Assembly: GCA_024693105.1 (NCBI GenBank)
Contig: JAILLO010000093.1
Span: forward strand, 30,929 to 94,928
DNA: 64,000 bases
DNA from: Clostridia bacterium
GTDB lineage: Bacteria; Bacillota; Clostridia; Peptostreptococcales; Anaerovoracaceae
Direction: 5' to 3'
Shown here: positions 1 to 8,853 of the stretch, piece by piece
How the letters are laid out: each line of letters starts with the position of its first letter
How positions within the stretch are numbered: the first letter of the stretch is position 1
Program-made: the position numbers and the translations under genes
The notes under the pieces: model-generated
Databases searched by the model: none
What the model saw: the letters and a program-made list of their open reading frames with translations, nothing else
Told to the model about the DNA's origin: nothing

Positions 1-776
1 CCGCAGGATACGATCTCAATACCTCTTAAATTCTTCCATTTTTCGGAAAGCACTTCGTTAAGCGCATCGGCAAGATCGTCTGCGTGCGCAGGAAGCTGAC
101 TGTATCTGACTCCGTTTTCAGAAATCTTTGCGAACGCAGGCTGAAGCGCAGTGAGAAGCTCTGTCTTCATCTGACTGTCCAGATTTTCCCTGTCATAATC
201 CTCAGATACATTTCCGCATACATTTGTATAAAACAAAACAGGATTTGTAAGTCTGTAGCTGTATTCGCCAAAGCATCTTATCGAAACATCGATATCAATT
301 CCGGCTCCGGCATCAACGACTCTGAAAGGAATCGGGCTCGGCGTCCCGTACTTGTTTCCGACAAGCTCCTTTGTATTAAAGTAGTATACTCTCTGATCCT
401 TTGGTGCCTCTCCTCCGAACGTAAAACGCTTTCCCATGTTGCCGAAAACAGCCTTGATATTATCTGCAAGCAAGCCGCCCGCAAACAGCGAAGGCTCTGT
501 TGAAGCATCATAAGTGAATTCGCCCGGTTCCGCACAAAAGTCCACTACCTTGCCCTGTTCCACGATAACCATGCACTGTCCGTCTGCCACCGCAATTACA
601 GAGCCGTTTGTAATAATATTTTCATCGCCCTTTGTATTGCTTGACCGCTTTGTTGCCTTTTTCTTTCCCTTTGTGGCAAGAATATTTGCCGGCATTGCCT
701 CACAATAAAAGTATTCTTTCCACTGATCGGCGAGAACGCCGCCGCCTGCTCCCAGAGCCGCTTTAATAAGTCCCAT
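1..776 (-). CDS. SPFH-domain protein (virion-core-protein-like), C-terminus beyond window
   Basis: Reading leftwards from an ATG at 776 (strong AGGGAGGGAG site just before it) gives an open frame of 258 codons that runs off the window edge. It begins MGLIKAALGAGGGVLADQWK and continues with a predicted beta-rich band-7-like region (TNGSVIAVADGQCMVIVEQG, then FRVVDAGAGIDIDVSIRCFG). This pattern matches the SPFH 'virion core protein' family of Firmicutes. Such proteins are membrane- or scaffold-associated; the exact role is unknown. It is transcribed in the same direction as the TPM and zinc-ribbon genes upstream, which are frequent partners of this family. Family call is from recalled sequence pattern; the missing C-terminus often carries a zinc ribbon. 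Confidence 0.75.
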   Translation of the reverse strand, partial: MGLIKAALGAGGGVLADQWKEYFYCEAMPANILATKGKKKATKRSSNTKGDENIITNGSVIAVADGQCMVIVEQGKVVDFCAEPGEFTYDASTEPSLFAGGLLADNIKAVFGNMGKRFTFGGEAPKDQRVYYFNTKELVGNKYGTPSPIPFRVVDAGAGIDIDVSIRCFGEYSYRLTNPVLFYTNVCGNVSEDYDRENLDSQMKTELLTALQPAFAKISENGVRYSQLPAHADDLADALNEVLSEKWKNLRGIEIVSC

Positions 777-883
777 AATTTCTCCCTCCCTGCATGATTA
801 CAAAGCCGTAAGCCTTGACATGCATCTGAAAAATAACCTTAATATAACATAATCCTTGCAATTATCACAGTAACCGGCAATTA

Positions 884-1735
884 TCAAAAGCCTCTTCCGC
901 CGCCGCTGTGAAAGCTTCCCGAGGAGCTTCTGTGTCCTCCGGAATACGAAGAACCGCCGCTCTTGCGACTCTCGATTTTCGTTCTTGTTACAGATCTGAA
1001 AAGGAAGTGATCCCTGCTGCCTCTCAGATTGAAACTTTTTCCGTCAAGGTATTCACTTGCCTCTGCAGCTGTGGCAACTGTTTTCATCAGTCTTTTCTTT
1101 GAGAATAAAACAGCAAGACCGACAACCAGTCCCACTATAAGGCCCGCCGTAATTGCCATCGGAAGAGTCTGCATTAAAGCAGCTTCATGTTCCGACTCCT
1201 GTGAGTACTCAGTGTAATACGGAAATTCTCCGTCAGCATACAGTGTATCCACAAGCGTCAGATATTCCACGGCACCGCCGTAATAATCGCCATCCCTCAT
1301 ATAAGGATACACTCTGTCGTCGATATAATTAATGGCTTCCTCCGTGTAATAAGGCATTGCAGCGCCTTTTGCCGAAGTCCACCAGCCGCGGTTGTCGGGG
1401 TCCATACATATAAACAGGCATGTTCCCCTGCCGTCTTCACCTACTCCGAAATTGTTGTAATCATAAAAATCATCTGCTTCGTTCATCCATGATTCGGGAC
1501 CTGTAAGATCGGTATAAGCCGTCTCTTTGGAAGTATAAACAGTCAGGTCCATATCATACTTGGTATAAATATCCGTTATTCTTGCCTCAAGGTCAGCTTC
1601 CTGCTCCTCCGTATAAATATCGGCAAAGTCGTTTACCCTGTAGAGCTCCGGATTGATAAGCGGCTCTGCGAATGATATGCAGAAACATGAAAGAACAAGA
1701 GCCGATGCAAAAATTACCGCAAAAAATCTTCTCAT
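884..1735 (-). CDS. TPM-domain membrane protein (YgcG-like)
   Basis: A 283-residue secreted or membrane protein. The start at 1735 is chosen because AGGAGGTG lies 8 bases before it; an upstream ATG at 1759 lacks a site and would overlap the zinc-ribbon gene. Residues 1-22 form a signal peptide. Residues about 25-175 match a TPM domain (NDFADIYTEEQEADLEARI, then DLTVYTSKE and GRGTCLFICMDPDNRGWW). One membrane helix follows at about 192-212. The C-terminus is Gly/Ser rich and ends SGGGRGF, as in YgcG-type proteins. TPM domains include a phosphatase in thylakoids, but the bacterial function is unsettled. The gene begins 16 bases after the zinc-ribbon gene stops, so the two are probably cotranscribed. 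Confidence 0.8.
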   Translation of the reverse strand: MRRFFAVIFASALVLSCFCISFAEPLINPELYRVNDFADIYTEEQEADLEARITDIYTKYDMDLTVYTSKETAYTDLTGPESWMNEADDFYDYNNFGVGEDGRGTCLFICMDPDNRGWWTSAKGAAMPYYTEEAINYIDDRVYPYMRDGDYYGGAVEYLTLVDTLYADGEFPYYTEYSQESEHEAALMQTLPMAITAGLIVGLVVGLAVLFSKKRLMKTVATAAEASEYLDGKSFNLRGSRDHFLFRSVTRTKIESRKSGGSSYSGGHRSSSGSFHSGGGRGF

Positions 1736-1751
1736 TTTTCTTTCACACCTC

Positions 1752-2849
1752 CTAAACAAAAATCAAAACCAGCCCTGTCATTGCTGCAAACGCTATTAAA
1801 AAAGGAATCAGAAATGCCTTTATACTTTCAGCTTTTCCTATAGGAAGTTCACCGACTACCTTTCCGGTCTGGCCGTTGATGGCATATCTGTATTTTTTGT
1901 CGCCGTAGTGGCAGTTCAAAATATATACCGGCAGGAAGACATACTTAACAGATGAATTTCTCATTTTTAAGTTTTTTGTTACTACCCTGACTGCACTGTA
2001 ACCGGAAATTGTACTCTTGAAGACGTTTTCCGCACTGTTTTCCATACGACCCGAAGCCCTTTCGAGTTCATCGTCGGGAGTACTGTCAAAGCGTTCGGCA
2101 ACAAACCCTGTCAGGTATGCCGGGTCAAAGTCCTTCATTTCACTGAAATCAAAAGGTTCTATGGAATCCATAAGATCGTTGTCCATCTTCACCGAAGCGT
2201 CAACAGGGACATTGCGGAAAGCCATCTCTCCGTCTCTTTCCATTGCAAAATGATCGGTTTCCGTCACCCTGTAATCACCGCTTTTGTAGACATGCACGCG
2301 TTCTCCGCGGAAACTTACATGACCGTCGATTTCAGCATTAAAAAGCCAGAACGGAACATACATCCCCTGCGCTTTTTCCGTAACATTTTCCGAGAAAAAG
2401 TTCTTTGGAAGAAGCGGTTTGTTCTTGTAAAACGCTTTTAACCTTTCCGGAATATCTTTCTTTGTAATTTTGAAAGGTATAACGGCATTTGGCCTGAGTC
2501 CTCCGCTGACTCTGTCCGTAATTACAACATTGTTTTCACAGTAAGGACATTTTGTCGCAACAGTGTTTTCATCGGCCTCTATCAGGGCGCCGCAGCTTTG
2601 ACACTGATAAACCCTGACATCCTCAAGTTTCTCTTCAAAATTGAGATCTTTCTTTAAATCTCCCCAGTCAAAGCCGTCGGATTCTTCTCCTTCACCCGCA
2701 ACGGCCTTCAGCGCCTCAATATCAAAATCCGTATCACATGCCCCGCAGTGAATTTTTTCCGCAGACGGATCGTATTCAAGCGGTGCGCCGCAGCGCGGAC
2801 ACTTATATTGCAAAGCTTTTTCAACGGTAGTGTTTTCGTCGAATTCCAT
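1752..2849 (-). CDS. Double zinc-ribbon protein with C-terminal membrane helix
   Basis: A 365-residue protein with two four-cysteine zinc ribbons: C17/C20 with C35/C38, and C83/C86 with C101/C104. A mixed beta-rich domain follows (about 115-335), and one hydrophobic helix lies at the end (about 345-363). It resembles the 'TFIIB-type zinc ribbon' proteins of Clostridia encoded beside SPFH and TPM proteins. It heads the leftward set zinc ribbon, TPM, SPFH, with GGAGAAAAAAT before the ATG. No catalytic residues could be recognised. A structural or envelope-stress role would fit the neighbours but is inference. Confidence 0.75.
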   Translation of the reverse strand: MEFDENTTVEKALQYKCPRCGAPLEYDPSAEKIHCGACDTDFDIEALKAVAGEGEESDGFDWGDLKKDLNFEEKLEDVRVYQCQSCGALIEADENTVATKCPYCENNVVITDRVSGGLRPNAVIPFKITKKDIPERLKAFYKNKPLLPKNFFSENVTEKAQGMYVPFWLFNAEIDGHVSFRGERVHVYKSGDYRVTETDHFAMERDGEMAFRNVPVDASVKMDNDLMDSIEPFDFSEMKDFDPAYLTGFVAERFDSTPDDELERASGRMENSAENVFKSTISGYSAVRVVTKNLKMRNSSVKYVFLPVYILNCHYGDKKYRYAINGQTGKVVGELPIGKAESIKAFLIPFLIAFAAMTGLVLIFV

Positions 2850-3180
2850 ATTTTTTCTCCTGTTTTTCGTTTGGAAAGGCAGTTATCGGACATATTTCAC
2901 AATATGCCGGTCATAATTTTGCCTCACTGCGACATTATACCAAATTTTTCGTCAATATACATCATGTTTACTTTTGGTTGTAAAATCGCAGGAGCCGCCG
3001 CCTTGGGGGGCTTATTGTATTCAGCTCCGCTTTTTGACCATACCGGTGCATTTTATGTTACAATTAAGCTGTTAATATTATGAAAGGAAAATCCGTTTAC
3101 GGCTGCCGCCTCATTCGCGCAGCAGTCATTTCGGGCTGTAAAATATGTTTTTCAAAAGAAGGCGTATCAAGGGTCTGACC
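2850..3180. other. Intergenic region between divergent genes
   Basis: About 330 bases separating the leftward zinc-ribbon gene from the rightward Mrr-like gene. It holds a possible rightward promoter, TTGACC (3034-3039) and TACAAT (3059-3064), but the 19-base spacer makes it weak. A 32-codon frame from 3079 to 3178 has no ribosome binding site. No other gene or RNA is visible. Confidence 0.4.
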
Positions 3181-3714
3181 ATGCGGAGGCTTTTACTTGC
3201 ATTCATTCTTGTCGGCATGATTATGACAATTTCAAGGTCCAACGCCATCACCGGCGGCATTACCGTTGTCGCAGTCCTTGGCCTGTTTGCCCTTGTCAAA
3301 TACAAAAGAAAAGAGTTTGTAAAAGTCTACGCTTCTGTTGAGGAATTGACAGAAGCCTTTCGCGGCGACCACGATGCCTTTGCCGATTATGTCGAAAAAA
3401 GCTTTGCGAAAAATGATTACATAGTGCAGCTGCCGCCTGATGATATTGAAACAGACGTCGCTATGCGCGTATGGAAGGATGGCCACGAAGCTCTTGTAAT
3501 TACAGAGTTTCTTGAAGAGGGGCAGGAAATCGCGCGCAGTGTAATGCTCGGGCTTCATATAGATTTGATTGAATGTGACGTCGAGGGCGGGATTATTGTA
3601 ACAAACGGAACTTATACACGGGAGCAGGATTACGATGCCCACAAATACGGTATCAGACTTATAGACGGCCATGAACTCCTGAAAATGAACGAAACACCCG
3701 AAAAGGAGCAGTAA
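3181..3714 (+). CDS. Membrane protein with Mrr/restriction-endonuclease-like domain
   Basis: A 177-residue protein. The start at 3181 has AAGGG seven bases upstream; an in-frame ATG at 3145 has no site. Two N-terminal hydrophobic segments (about 3-20 and 23-40) are followed by a domain whose end, IIVTNGTYTREQDYDAHKYG then IRLIDGHELL, matches the C-terminal part of Mrr_cat-type endonuclease folds. The catalytic D...(E/Q)xK pattern is not clear: the strand that should carry QxK reads ALVITEF. The protein may therefore be a non-nucleolytic member, as with several membrane-anchored Mrr-like proteins. It lies one base ahead of ung, so the two are probably cotranscribed. Confidence 0.6.
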   Translation: MRRLLLAFILVGMIMTISRSNAITGGITVVAVLGLFALVKYKRKEFVKVYASVEELTEAFRGDHDAFADYVEKSFAKNDYIVQLPPDDIETDVAMRVWKDGHEALVITEFLEEGQEIARSVMLGLHIDLIECDVEGGIIVTNGTYTREQDYDAHKYGIRLIDGHELLKMNETPEKEQ

Positions 3715-3715
3715 A

Positions 3716-4390
3716 ATGCCAAAGATTACAAACGACTGGCTCACAGCAGTGGGAGAAGAATTCGAAAAGGATTATTATCTCAAACTGAGGCAGTTTCTTA
3801 TAACCGAATACAACACAAAACGCATCTATCCTAAAGCGGATGATATTTTCAACGCTTTCCACTACACTCCGCTTTCGAAAGTCAGGGTTCTCCTTCTCGG
3901 GCAGGATCCGTACCACAACGAAAATCAGGCCTGCGGTCTTTCGTTCGCCGTTCCGGAGAGTCAGACTCAGCTGCCGCCCTCGCTGCAAAATATTTATAAG
4001 GAACTTTCGGATGATTTGGGCTGCGCAATTCCAAAGAGCGGCAATCTGAAAAAATGGGCCGATCAGGGTGTACTCCTTCTTAATACTGTTCTGACAGTAA
4101 GGGCGCATCAGGCGTTTTCGCACCGGGGAATGGGCTGGGAGACATTTACGGATGCCGTGATACGGGCCGTAAACGAAATTGACAGACCTGTTGTATATCT
4201 TCTATGGGGAAAGCCCGCGCAAAGCAAAAGGCCGATGCTTACAAATCCAAAGCACCTCGTACTGTGCGCTCCGCACCCGAGTCCGCTTTCGGCATACAGA
4301 GGCTTCTTCGGCTGCAGGCATTTCAGCAAAACAAACGAATTTCTGACTGCGGGCGGGCTCGATCCGATTGACTGGCAGATTGAAGACTGA
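3716..4390 (+). CDS. ung: Uracil-DNA glycosylase, family 1
   Basis: A 224-residue enzyme that removes uracil from DNA, starting base-excision repair after cytosine deamination. Family 1 motifs are intact: GQDPYH at 62-67 with the catalytic Asp64, the uracil-pocket stretch CGLSFAVP, and HPSPLS beginning at His187, the catalytic histidine of the minor-groove loop. Length is usual for the family. The ATG overlaps no upstream gene and sits one base after the Mrr-like stop codon. A strong hairpin terminator follows at 4450-4493. Confidence 0.97.
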   Translation: MPKITNDWLTAVGEEFEKDYYLKLRQFLITEYNTKRIYPKADDIFNAFHYTPLSKVRVLLLGQDPYHNENQACGLSFAVPESQTQLPPSLQNIYKELSDDLGCAIPKSGNLKKWADQGVLLLNTVLTVRAHQAFSHRGMGWETFTDAVIRAVNEIDRPVVYLLWGKPAQSKRPMLTNPKHLVLCAPHPSPLSAYRGFFGCRHFSKTNEFLTAGGLDPIDWQIED

Positions 4391-4409
4391 TATTTCTCCG
4401 TTTGGCCGG

Positions 4410-4443
4410 TTCGGACATATTTCGAACATATTTCGGACATATT
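4410..4443 (+). repeat. 11-bp tandem repeat, three copies
   Basis: Three consecutive 11-bp units, TTCGGACATAT, TTCGAACATAT and TTCGGACATAT, occupy 4410-4442 directly after the ung stop codon and just before the terminator hairpin. The second copy differs at one base. The 11-bp period is close to one helical turn. No function is evident. Confidence 0.7.
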
Positions 4444-4449
4444 GTGAGA

Positions 4450-4493
4450 AAAGGGCGTGTGAAAAATGAAACTTCATTTTTCACACGCCCTTT
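4450..4493. terminator. Bidirectional terminator between ung and the UPF0210 gene
   Basis: A near-perfect 21-bp inverted repeat (AAAGGGCGTGTG... at 4450-4470 against ...CACACGCCCTTT at 4473-4493) is followed by a T-run on the plus strand and preceded by A residues. It sits between converging genes, so it probably ends transcription in both directions. Confidence 0.9.
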
Positions 4494-4591
4494 TTTTCTT
4501 TTCTCTCTTTGAACGGTTTCGGCGGTAATTCCCGTTGACTTGTCTCCGGGATAAAATCCCGTTTTGCCTAACCTGAATACGGCCTTATTTC

Positions 4592-5950
4592 TTAGTTTTT
4601 CAGACTCTGAATAGGAGCCGGGATCCTGCCGCCCCTGTTGATCATGACAAGCGGTGATTTTTCGTTTACCTTCATAATCGGACCGCTTCCGAAAAGTCCT
4701 CCGAAGTCAAGCTCTTCTCCTTCGGAATGACCTATTGCCGGTATTATTCTGACTGCCGTTGTTTTTGAATTTACCATGCCAATTGCGGCTTCATCGGCTA
4801 TGATAGCCGAGATAACTTCCTGCGGAGTATCTCCGGGAACCACTATCATGTCAAGACCTACAGAGCATACTGCCGTCATGGCCTCAAGCTTTTCAATGCA
4901 CAGCGTACCTGCCCTTGCGGCATCAATCATCCCCGCATCCTCGGAAACAGGAATAAATGCTCCGGAAAGTCCGCCTACACTTGATGATGCCATAACTCCG
5001 CCCTTTTTAACGGCGTCATTGAGCATTGCAAGCGCTGCGGTAGTACCGCATGCACCGCACTGCTCCAGTCCGATTTCTTCCAGAATATGCGCAACAGAGT
5101 CGCCCACAGCAGGAGTCGGTGCAAGTGAAAGATCTATAATACCAAACGGAACGCCGAGCTTTTTGGAAGCTTCGTTTCCCACAAGCTGGCCCACACGCGT
5201 AATTTTGAAGGCCGTTCTTTTAATAAGCTCTGCAACCTGCAAAAGGTCAGCATCCTTTGGAAGCTTTGAAAGAGCTGCCCTTACAACGCCCGGACCCGAA
5301 ACACCGACATTAATTACACAGTCAGGTTCTCCCGCACCGTGAAAAGCTCCGGCCATAAAAGGATTGTCCTCCGGTGCATTACAGAAAACAACAAGCTTTG
5401 ATGCGCCCATGCACTGACGGTCCTTTGTAAGTTCAGCCGATTTTCTGACTATTGAACCCATCAGCTTTACGGCATCCATGTTAATTCCCGATTTTGTACT
5501 TCCTATATTTACGGAAGAACAAACGCGTGAAGTGCACGCAAGTGCCTCCGGTATTGAAGCGATCAGCTCACGGTCTCCCGGCGAAAAGCCTTTGTGTACA
5601 AGAGCGGAAAATCCTCCGATAAAATTGACGCCGACTTCCTCCGCCGCTTTGTCGAGAGTTTTGGCGTATTTTATGGGATCTCCTCCCGATGCTCCCAGAA
5701 GCATTGCAATCGGAGTTACCGAAATTCGTTTGTTAACAATAGGAACAGCGTATTTCTTTTCAATCTCTTCTCCTGTCTTAACGAGGTCTTTTGCACATCT
5801 GAGAATCTTGTCATGAATCTTTTTGCATGAAACATCAATATCACTGTCTGCACAGTCAAGAAGCGATATGCCCATAGTTATTGTCCTTATATCGAGATTT
5901 TCATCCCTGATCATGGTAATCGTTTCCATGAAATCTTTTGTATATAGCAT
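4592..5950 (-). CDS. UPF0210 (PFL-family, DUF711) protein
   Basis: A 452-residue protein of the UPF0210/DUF711 family, recognised from the Gly-rich stretches ([40 protein letters not shown]) and the ending [13 protein letters not shown]. Members are distantly related to glycyl-radical-enzyme folds and have no assigned reaction. The GGGGAGGAAATT site fits the ATG. It lies 38 bases after the ACT-domain gene; this pairing is conserved in Firmicutes and suggests that the ACT protein senses a ligand for it. Length is typical. Confidence 0.92.
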   Translation of the reverse strand: MLYTKDFMETITMIRDENLDIRTITMGISLLDCADSDIDVSCKKIHDKILRCAKDLVKTGEEIEKKYAVPIVNKRISVTPIAMLLGASGGDPIKYAKTLDKAAEEVGVNFIGGFSALVHKGFSPGDRELIASIPEALACTSRVCSSVNIGSTKSGINMDAVKLMGSIVRKSAELTKDRQCMGASKLVVFCNAPEDNPFMAGAFHGAGEPDCVINVGVSGPGVVRAALSKLPKDADLLQVAELIKRTAFKITRVGQLVGNEASKKLGVPFGIIDLSLAPTPAVGDSVAHILEEIGLEQCGACGTTAALAMLNDAVKKGGVMASSSVGGLSGAFIPVSEDAGMIDAARAGTLCIEKLEAMTAVCSVGLDMIVVPGDTPQEVISAIIADEAAIGMVNSKTTAVRIIPAIGHSEGEELDFGGLFGSGPIMKVNEKSPLVMINRGGRIPAPIQSLKN

Positions 5951-5988
5951 AATTTCCTCCCCGGATATGATTTTTTGTTATTTTTACG

Positions 5989-6252
5989 TTAAATTCTGTG
6001 CATGGAATTGAAAATATCTTCATGCATAACAAAGGTTTCCATATCAGGACATGTTTTGCCCAGCAATTCGCGTAAACCTTCAAGTTCACAATGCATATTG
6101 TCGATTTCCACTATCATAATCATGGTAAAATATCCGAACACTACCGACTGGGATATTTCCAGAACATTTGCATTAACATCTGCAACTGCGTTTGTAACCC
6201 TGCTAAGAATTCCCGGCTTGTCTTTTCCTATAACACTAATTACTGCATTCAT
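5989..6252 (-). CDS. ACT-domain protein (UPF0237)
   Basis: An 87-residue protein made of a single ACT domain: MNAVISVIGKDKPGILSRVT with the typical KDKPGIL turn, then DVNANVLEISQSVVFGYFTM. ACT domains bind amino acids or other small ligands and act as regulators. The AGGAGGAAAAAGA site supports the start. It is first in a two-gene operon with the UPF0210 gene; a promoter is proposed at 6283-6311. Confidence 0.92.
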   Translation of the reverse strand: MNAVISVIGKDKPGILSRVTNAVADVNANVLEISQSVVFGYFTMIMIVEIDNMHCELEGLRELLGKTCPDMETFVMHEDIFNSMHRI

Positions 6253-6282
6253 TCTTTTTCCTCCTAAAACTGTTGTTGAATT

Positions 6283-6311
6283 ATATTAACACCTGAAGCG
6301 CTGCACTTCAA
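6283..6311 (-). promoter_or_regulatory. Candidate promoter of the ACT-UPF0210 operon
   Basis: Read on the minus strand: TTGAAG (6306-6311), a 17-base spacer, then TAATAT (6283-6288), about 30 bases before the ACT start codon. An overlapping TATAAT is present but with poorer spacing. Confidence 0.5.
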
Positions 6312-6872
6312 GACAGTTATTATTGCGTATTATTTTTTTATTATTACATATTAATTCTTTTAACCGGGCGGCAACTTGAAATCTTTAATGTACGAATTTT
6401 GATTCTTTTGTTTCTTCACCGTCTTATGAACCGCTGTCACGAATTTGTCACCCGATTTTAGGTTATCAATGCTTATAAAATCATGTAATTTTTGCCATGC
6501 AAGTATATTTTTATAATTCGGATGATGTTGTTCCTGTTTTGGTCCGTATTTACATATTTGCAATTGAAGCTGAGAATTTCAACGTCTTCGGTTTTGTTAA
6601 CTAATCATTTATGTACAGGTTAATTTTTATGTTAACATTTGCTGCTTTTCGGATCATATTCTGATTTGCTCCCGCTTCTGAGTCGATTTTTTGCGTTTTT
6701 TATAGTTTACGTTCCTTTGAAAATAAATTTTTCCCCGGAAGCATGAGTCCCGATTGCACATAAGTTAACACTTTATGCATTTAATAAGACAATCTTTGTT
6801 ACTTTCCGTTATTTTTTTGTGAATAAGCGCTACATTTATTTTTTTTCTTTTCCGCAGCTTTGTTTTTTGCCG
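6312..6872. other. AT-rich intergenic region without a convincing gene
   Basis: About 560 bases of strongly AT-rich sequence between the ACT operon and the radical SAM gene. A 67-codon minus-strand frame (6360-6563) begins at a TTG, has no clear ribosome binding site and resembles no known family. No riboswitch or RNA gene could be recognised by eye. Confidence 0.5.
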
Positions 6873-7913
6873 TTAGTTTTCCGAAAAAGATTTCAGAACA
6901 TATTTTCCGTCAGGTATTTTTTCATCCGCAAAAAAGGAAAATCTGATTCCCGGATAATTTTCCCTGAACCATTTTTTATTTTCTCCGTTATTTCCGGCCA
7001 TATTTGAAACACATCTGCTGCATGATGAAAAGATCACTTTTCCTTTGGTTTCTTTTTCTATTTTTGCCTTTTGCATAAGCTCAAGCATATCCTCACGAGC
7101 TATTGTCGCCTCGACAAGTTGACGGAATGCGGGATGATAAGTGCCTCCGCTGATGACTCCGTCCTCGTTAATAAGCTCCGTACTTTTCAGTCCGACTCTT
7201 ATAATATTAATACCGGCTTCGTATAAAATCCTGTACATCTGCTTTGTGATTTCAACCGCGGCTTCTGTAGTAAGAGGTTCATACTCTCCGCGCCTGAACA
7301 TACGCATCAGCTCCGTATCATTTATAACGATGGTAGGATAAAGACGCGCTATATCAGGTTTCATCGACACTGCCTTCCCGGCAGAATATATGCATTTTTC
7401 GGCAGTGTCTCCCGGAAGGCCTATCATAAGCTGTATTCCGAGGGAAAAACCATACCTGTGTATCAGTTCGCAGCTTTTTTCAACAACGGCGGCGTCATGT
7501 CCCCTGTTTGAAAGTCTGAGAACTTCCTCATCAAACGACTGTACGCCGAGTTCTATAATATCCACATCATATTTTTTCAGATTTGAAAGAATTTCATCAT
7601 CTATATAATCCGGCCGGGTTGAAAGATGTATTTTGTCTATGCTTCCCTGCCTTTTGTACTTTTGTGCGACCTCAAGATATTCTGACTGCTGCTCAATCGG
7701 AATGCCCGTAAAACTTCCCCCGAAAAAAGCAACCTCAGTCGTTTCAAGGTTTCTGCCCCTGAGTGTAGTAAGGTGTTTCTCTATTATCCCCGATACATCC
7801 TCTGCCGAGGCATCCTTTATTCTTGCCGTGATTGCCTTCTGATTGCAGAAAACGCAATCGTTCGGACAACCCTTATGCGGTATGAAAATAGGAATAATTG
7901 CATGCTTCTTCAT
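6873..7913 (-). CDS. Radical SAM protein, Elp3-like
   Basis: A 346-residue radical SAM enzyme. The start at 7913 is preferred because GGGAGACGG lies at good distance; an upstream ATG at 7928 has only a site that is too close. The [4Fe-4S] motif is C16-x3-C20-x2-C23 (GCPNDCVFCNQ), followed by FFGGSFTGIP, LSTRPDYIDDEIL and LGVQSFDEEVL. These are typical of the Elp3-like/oxygen-independent family found in Clostridia, often near RNase III genes. No acetyltransferase domain is present, so it is not full-length Elp3. Substrate unknown; tRNA or protein modification is the family guess. It follows the DUF6873-like gene by about 57 bases. Confidence 0.88.
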   Translation of the reverse strand: MKKHAIIPIFIPHKGCPNDCVFCNQKAITARIKDASAEDVSGIIEKHLTTLRGRNLETTEVAFFGGSFTGIPIEQQSEYLEVAQKYKRQGSIDKIHLSTRPDYIDDEILSNLKKYDVDIIELGVQSFDEEVLRLSNRGHDAAVVEKSCELIHRYGFSLGIQLMIGLPGDTAEKCIYSAGKAVSMKPDIARLYPTIVINDTELMRMFRRGEYEPLTTEAAVEITKQMYRILYEAGINIIRVGLKSTELINEDGVISGGTYHPAFRQLVEATIAREDMLELMQKAKIEKETKGKVIFSSCSRCVSNMAGNNGENKKWFRENYPGIRFSFFADEKIPDGKYVLKSFSEN

Positions 7914-7970
7914 AAATCCGTCTCCCATATGCTCACCGGCATCAGTCTCTGCATCAGTCTCTGCATCAGG

Positions 7971-8660
7971 CTATGCCTTTGCTTTTGACGCATTTTTATC
8001 ACAGCCCGCAGCCGGCTCTTCAATGATCGAGCCGATATCCTCAAGCTCATACTCTTTAAAATACTTAAGACTCAGACCACGCGCTTCGATAAAATCACGT
8101 ATCTGCGCAAAATCAGGATGTTTTTCCAGATTGCCGTTAAAAAGGATTTCACTGCCGACTCTTCCCGAAGCCCCGCCGAGAAATCCGTACTCAAATCCCT
8201 CGAGTTTTACGTATCCGGTCCTGACCTTCAATATGTCGATTTCGTCAATCTGCCTTAAAGCTTTGAAAATTCCGGCATCCGAAGTAATCGCACTATTGTT
8301 GTCAACCACTACAAGGTTACATTTTGTGTACCCTTGTTTAATGTTAACCCCTTGGAAACAATCTGCGGCTTTAAGTAATTTTTCCGAAGTGAATTTCAGA
8401 TTGTGAATGAAAAAATCACCTATGCAGGCTGCGTTAAATTTGACATCATACGGGTACTCAAAGCCAAGTTCTTCAATGTCACCTTTAAAAACTTTGTCAT
8501 CAGGTTCGGCTCCAAGCTTGCACATATAGATATCCGGATGAGTCTCAACCGCAGGATATACCGCCCCTGTTGCACCGATTTCAATGATTTCATGCCCTCT
8601 CTGCAGTAAATATGCTTTGATTATTTCATTTGCTTTTTTAGAAATATATACTCTGCTCAT
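7971..8660 (-). CDS. DUF6873-like (GME-fold) protein
   Basis: A 229-residue protein resembling the DUF6873 'GME fold' family, related in fold to amidinotransferases. Features seen are HPDIYMCKLG near the N-terminus, NIKQGYTKCNLVVVDNNSAI in the middle and GFLGGASGRVGSEILFNGNL towards the C-terminus. The conserved His-Pro-Asp, Cys and Gly-Gly segments could form an active site, but no reaction is known. The ribosome binding site is weak. It is cotranscribed with the downstream radical SAM gene. The gap between them carries a short 12-bp repeat (GCATCAGTCTCT). Confidence 0.7.
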   Translation of the reverse strand: MSRVYISKKANEIIKAYLLQRGHEIIEIGATGAVYPAVETHPDIYMCKLGAEPDDKVFKGDIEELGFEYPYDVKFNAACIGDFFIHNLKFTSEKLLKAADCFQGVNIKQGYTKCNLVVVDNNSAITSDAGIFKALRQIDEIDILKVRTGYVKLEGFEYGFLGGASGRVGSEILFNGNLEKHPDFAQIRDFIEARGLSLKYFKEYELEDIGSIIEEPAAGCDKNASKAKA

Positions 8661-8726
8661 TTTGCTATTCTACCATACAATCGACTTTGCTTAAACATCA
8701 AATATACATTTTTTCCAAAATAATAA

Positions 8727-8755
8727 GCGGATGCTTTTTTACGGCACCCGCCTGA
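8727..8755 (-). terminator. Possible terminator after the MCP/PAS-like gene
   Basis: An 8-bp stem with one mismatch (GCGGATGC against GCACCCGC) lies about 100 bases beyond the stop codon at 8854. The following bases are AT-rich but without a good U-run. Confidence 0.3.
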
Positions 8756-8853
8756 TTCTTTGATATTTGTTTTGGTATTTTTGCCGCATTTTTGTCAACT
8801 TATTCGATTGACATTTGCTTTTGGCAGTATATTTCGTTTCTCCGAAGCATTCA

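Noticed and set aside
3079..3178. A 32-codon frame ending just before the Mrr-like start, possible leader peptide
   Set aside because: No ribosome binding site and no regulatory codon pattern or hairpin that would support a leader.
6360..6563. A 67-codon minus-strand frame in the AT-rich gap
   Set aside because: It starts at a TTG, lacks a ribosome binding site and resembles no family.
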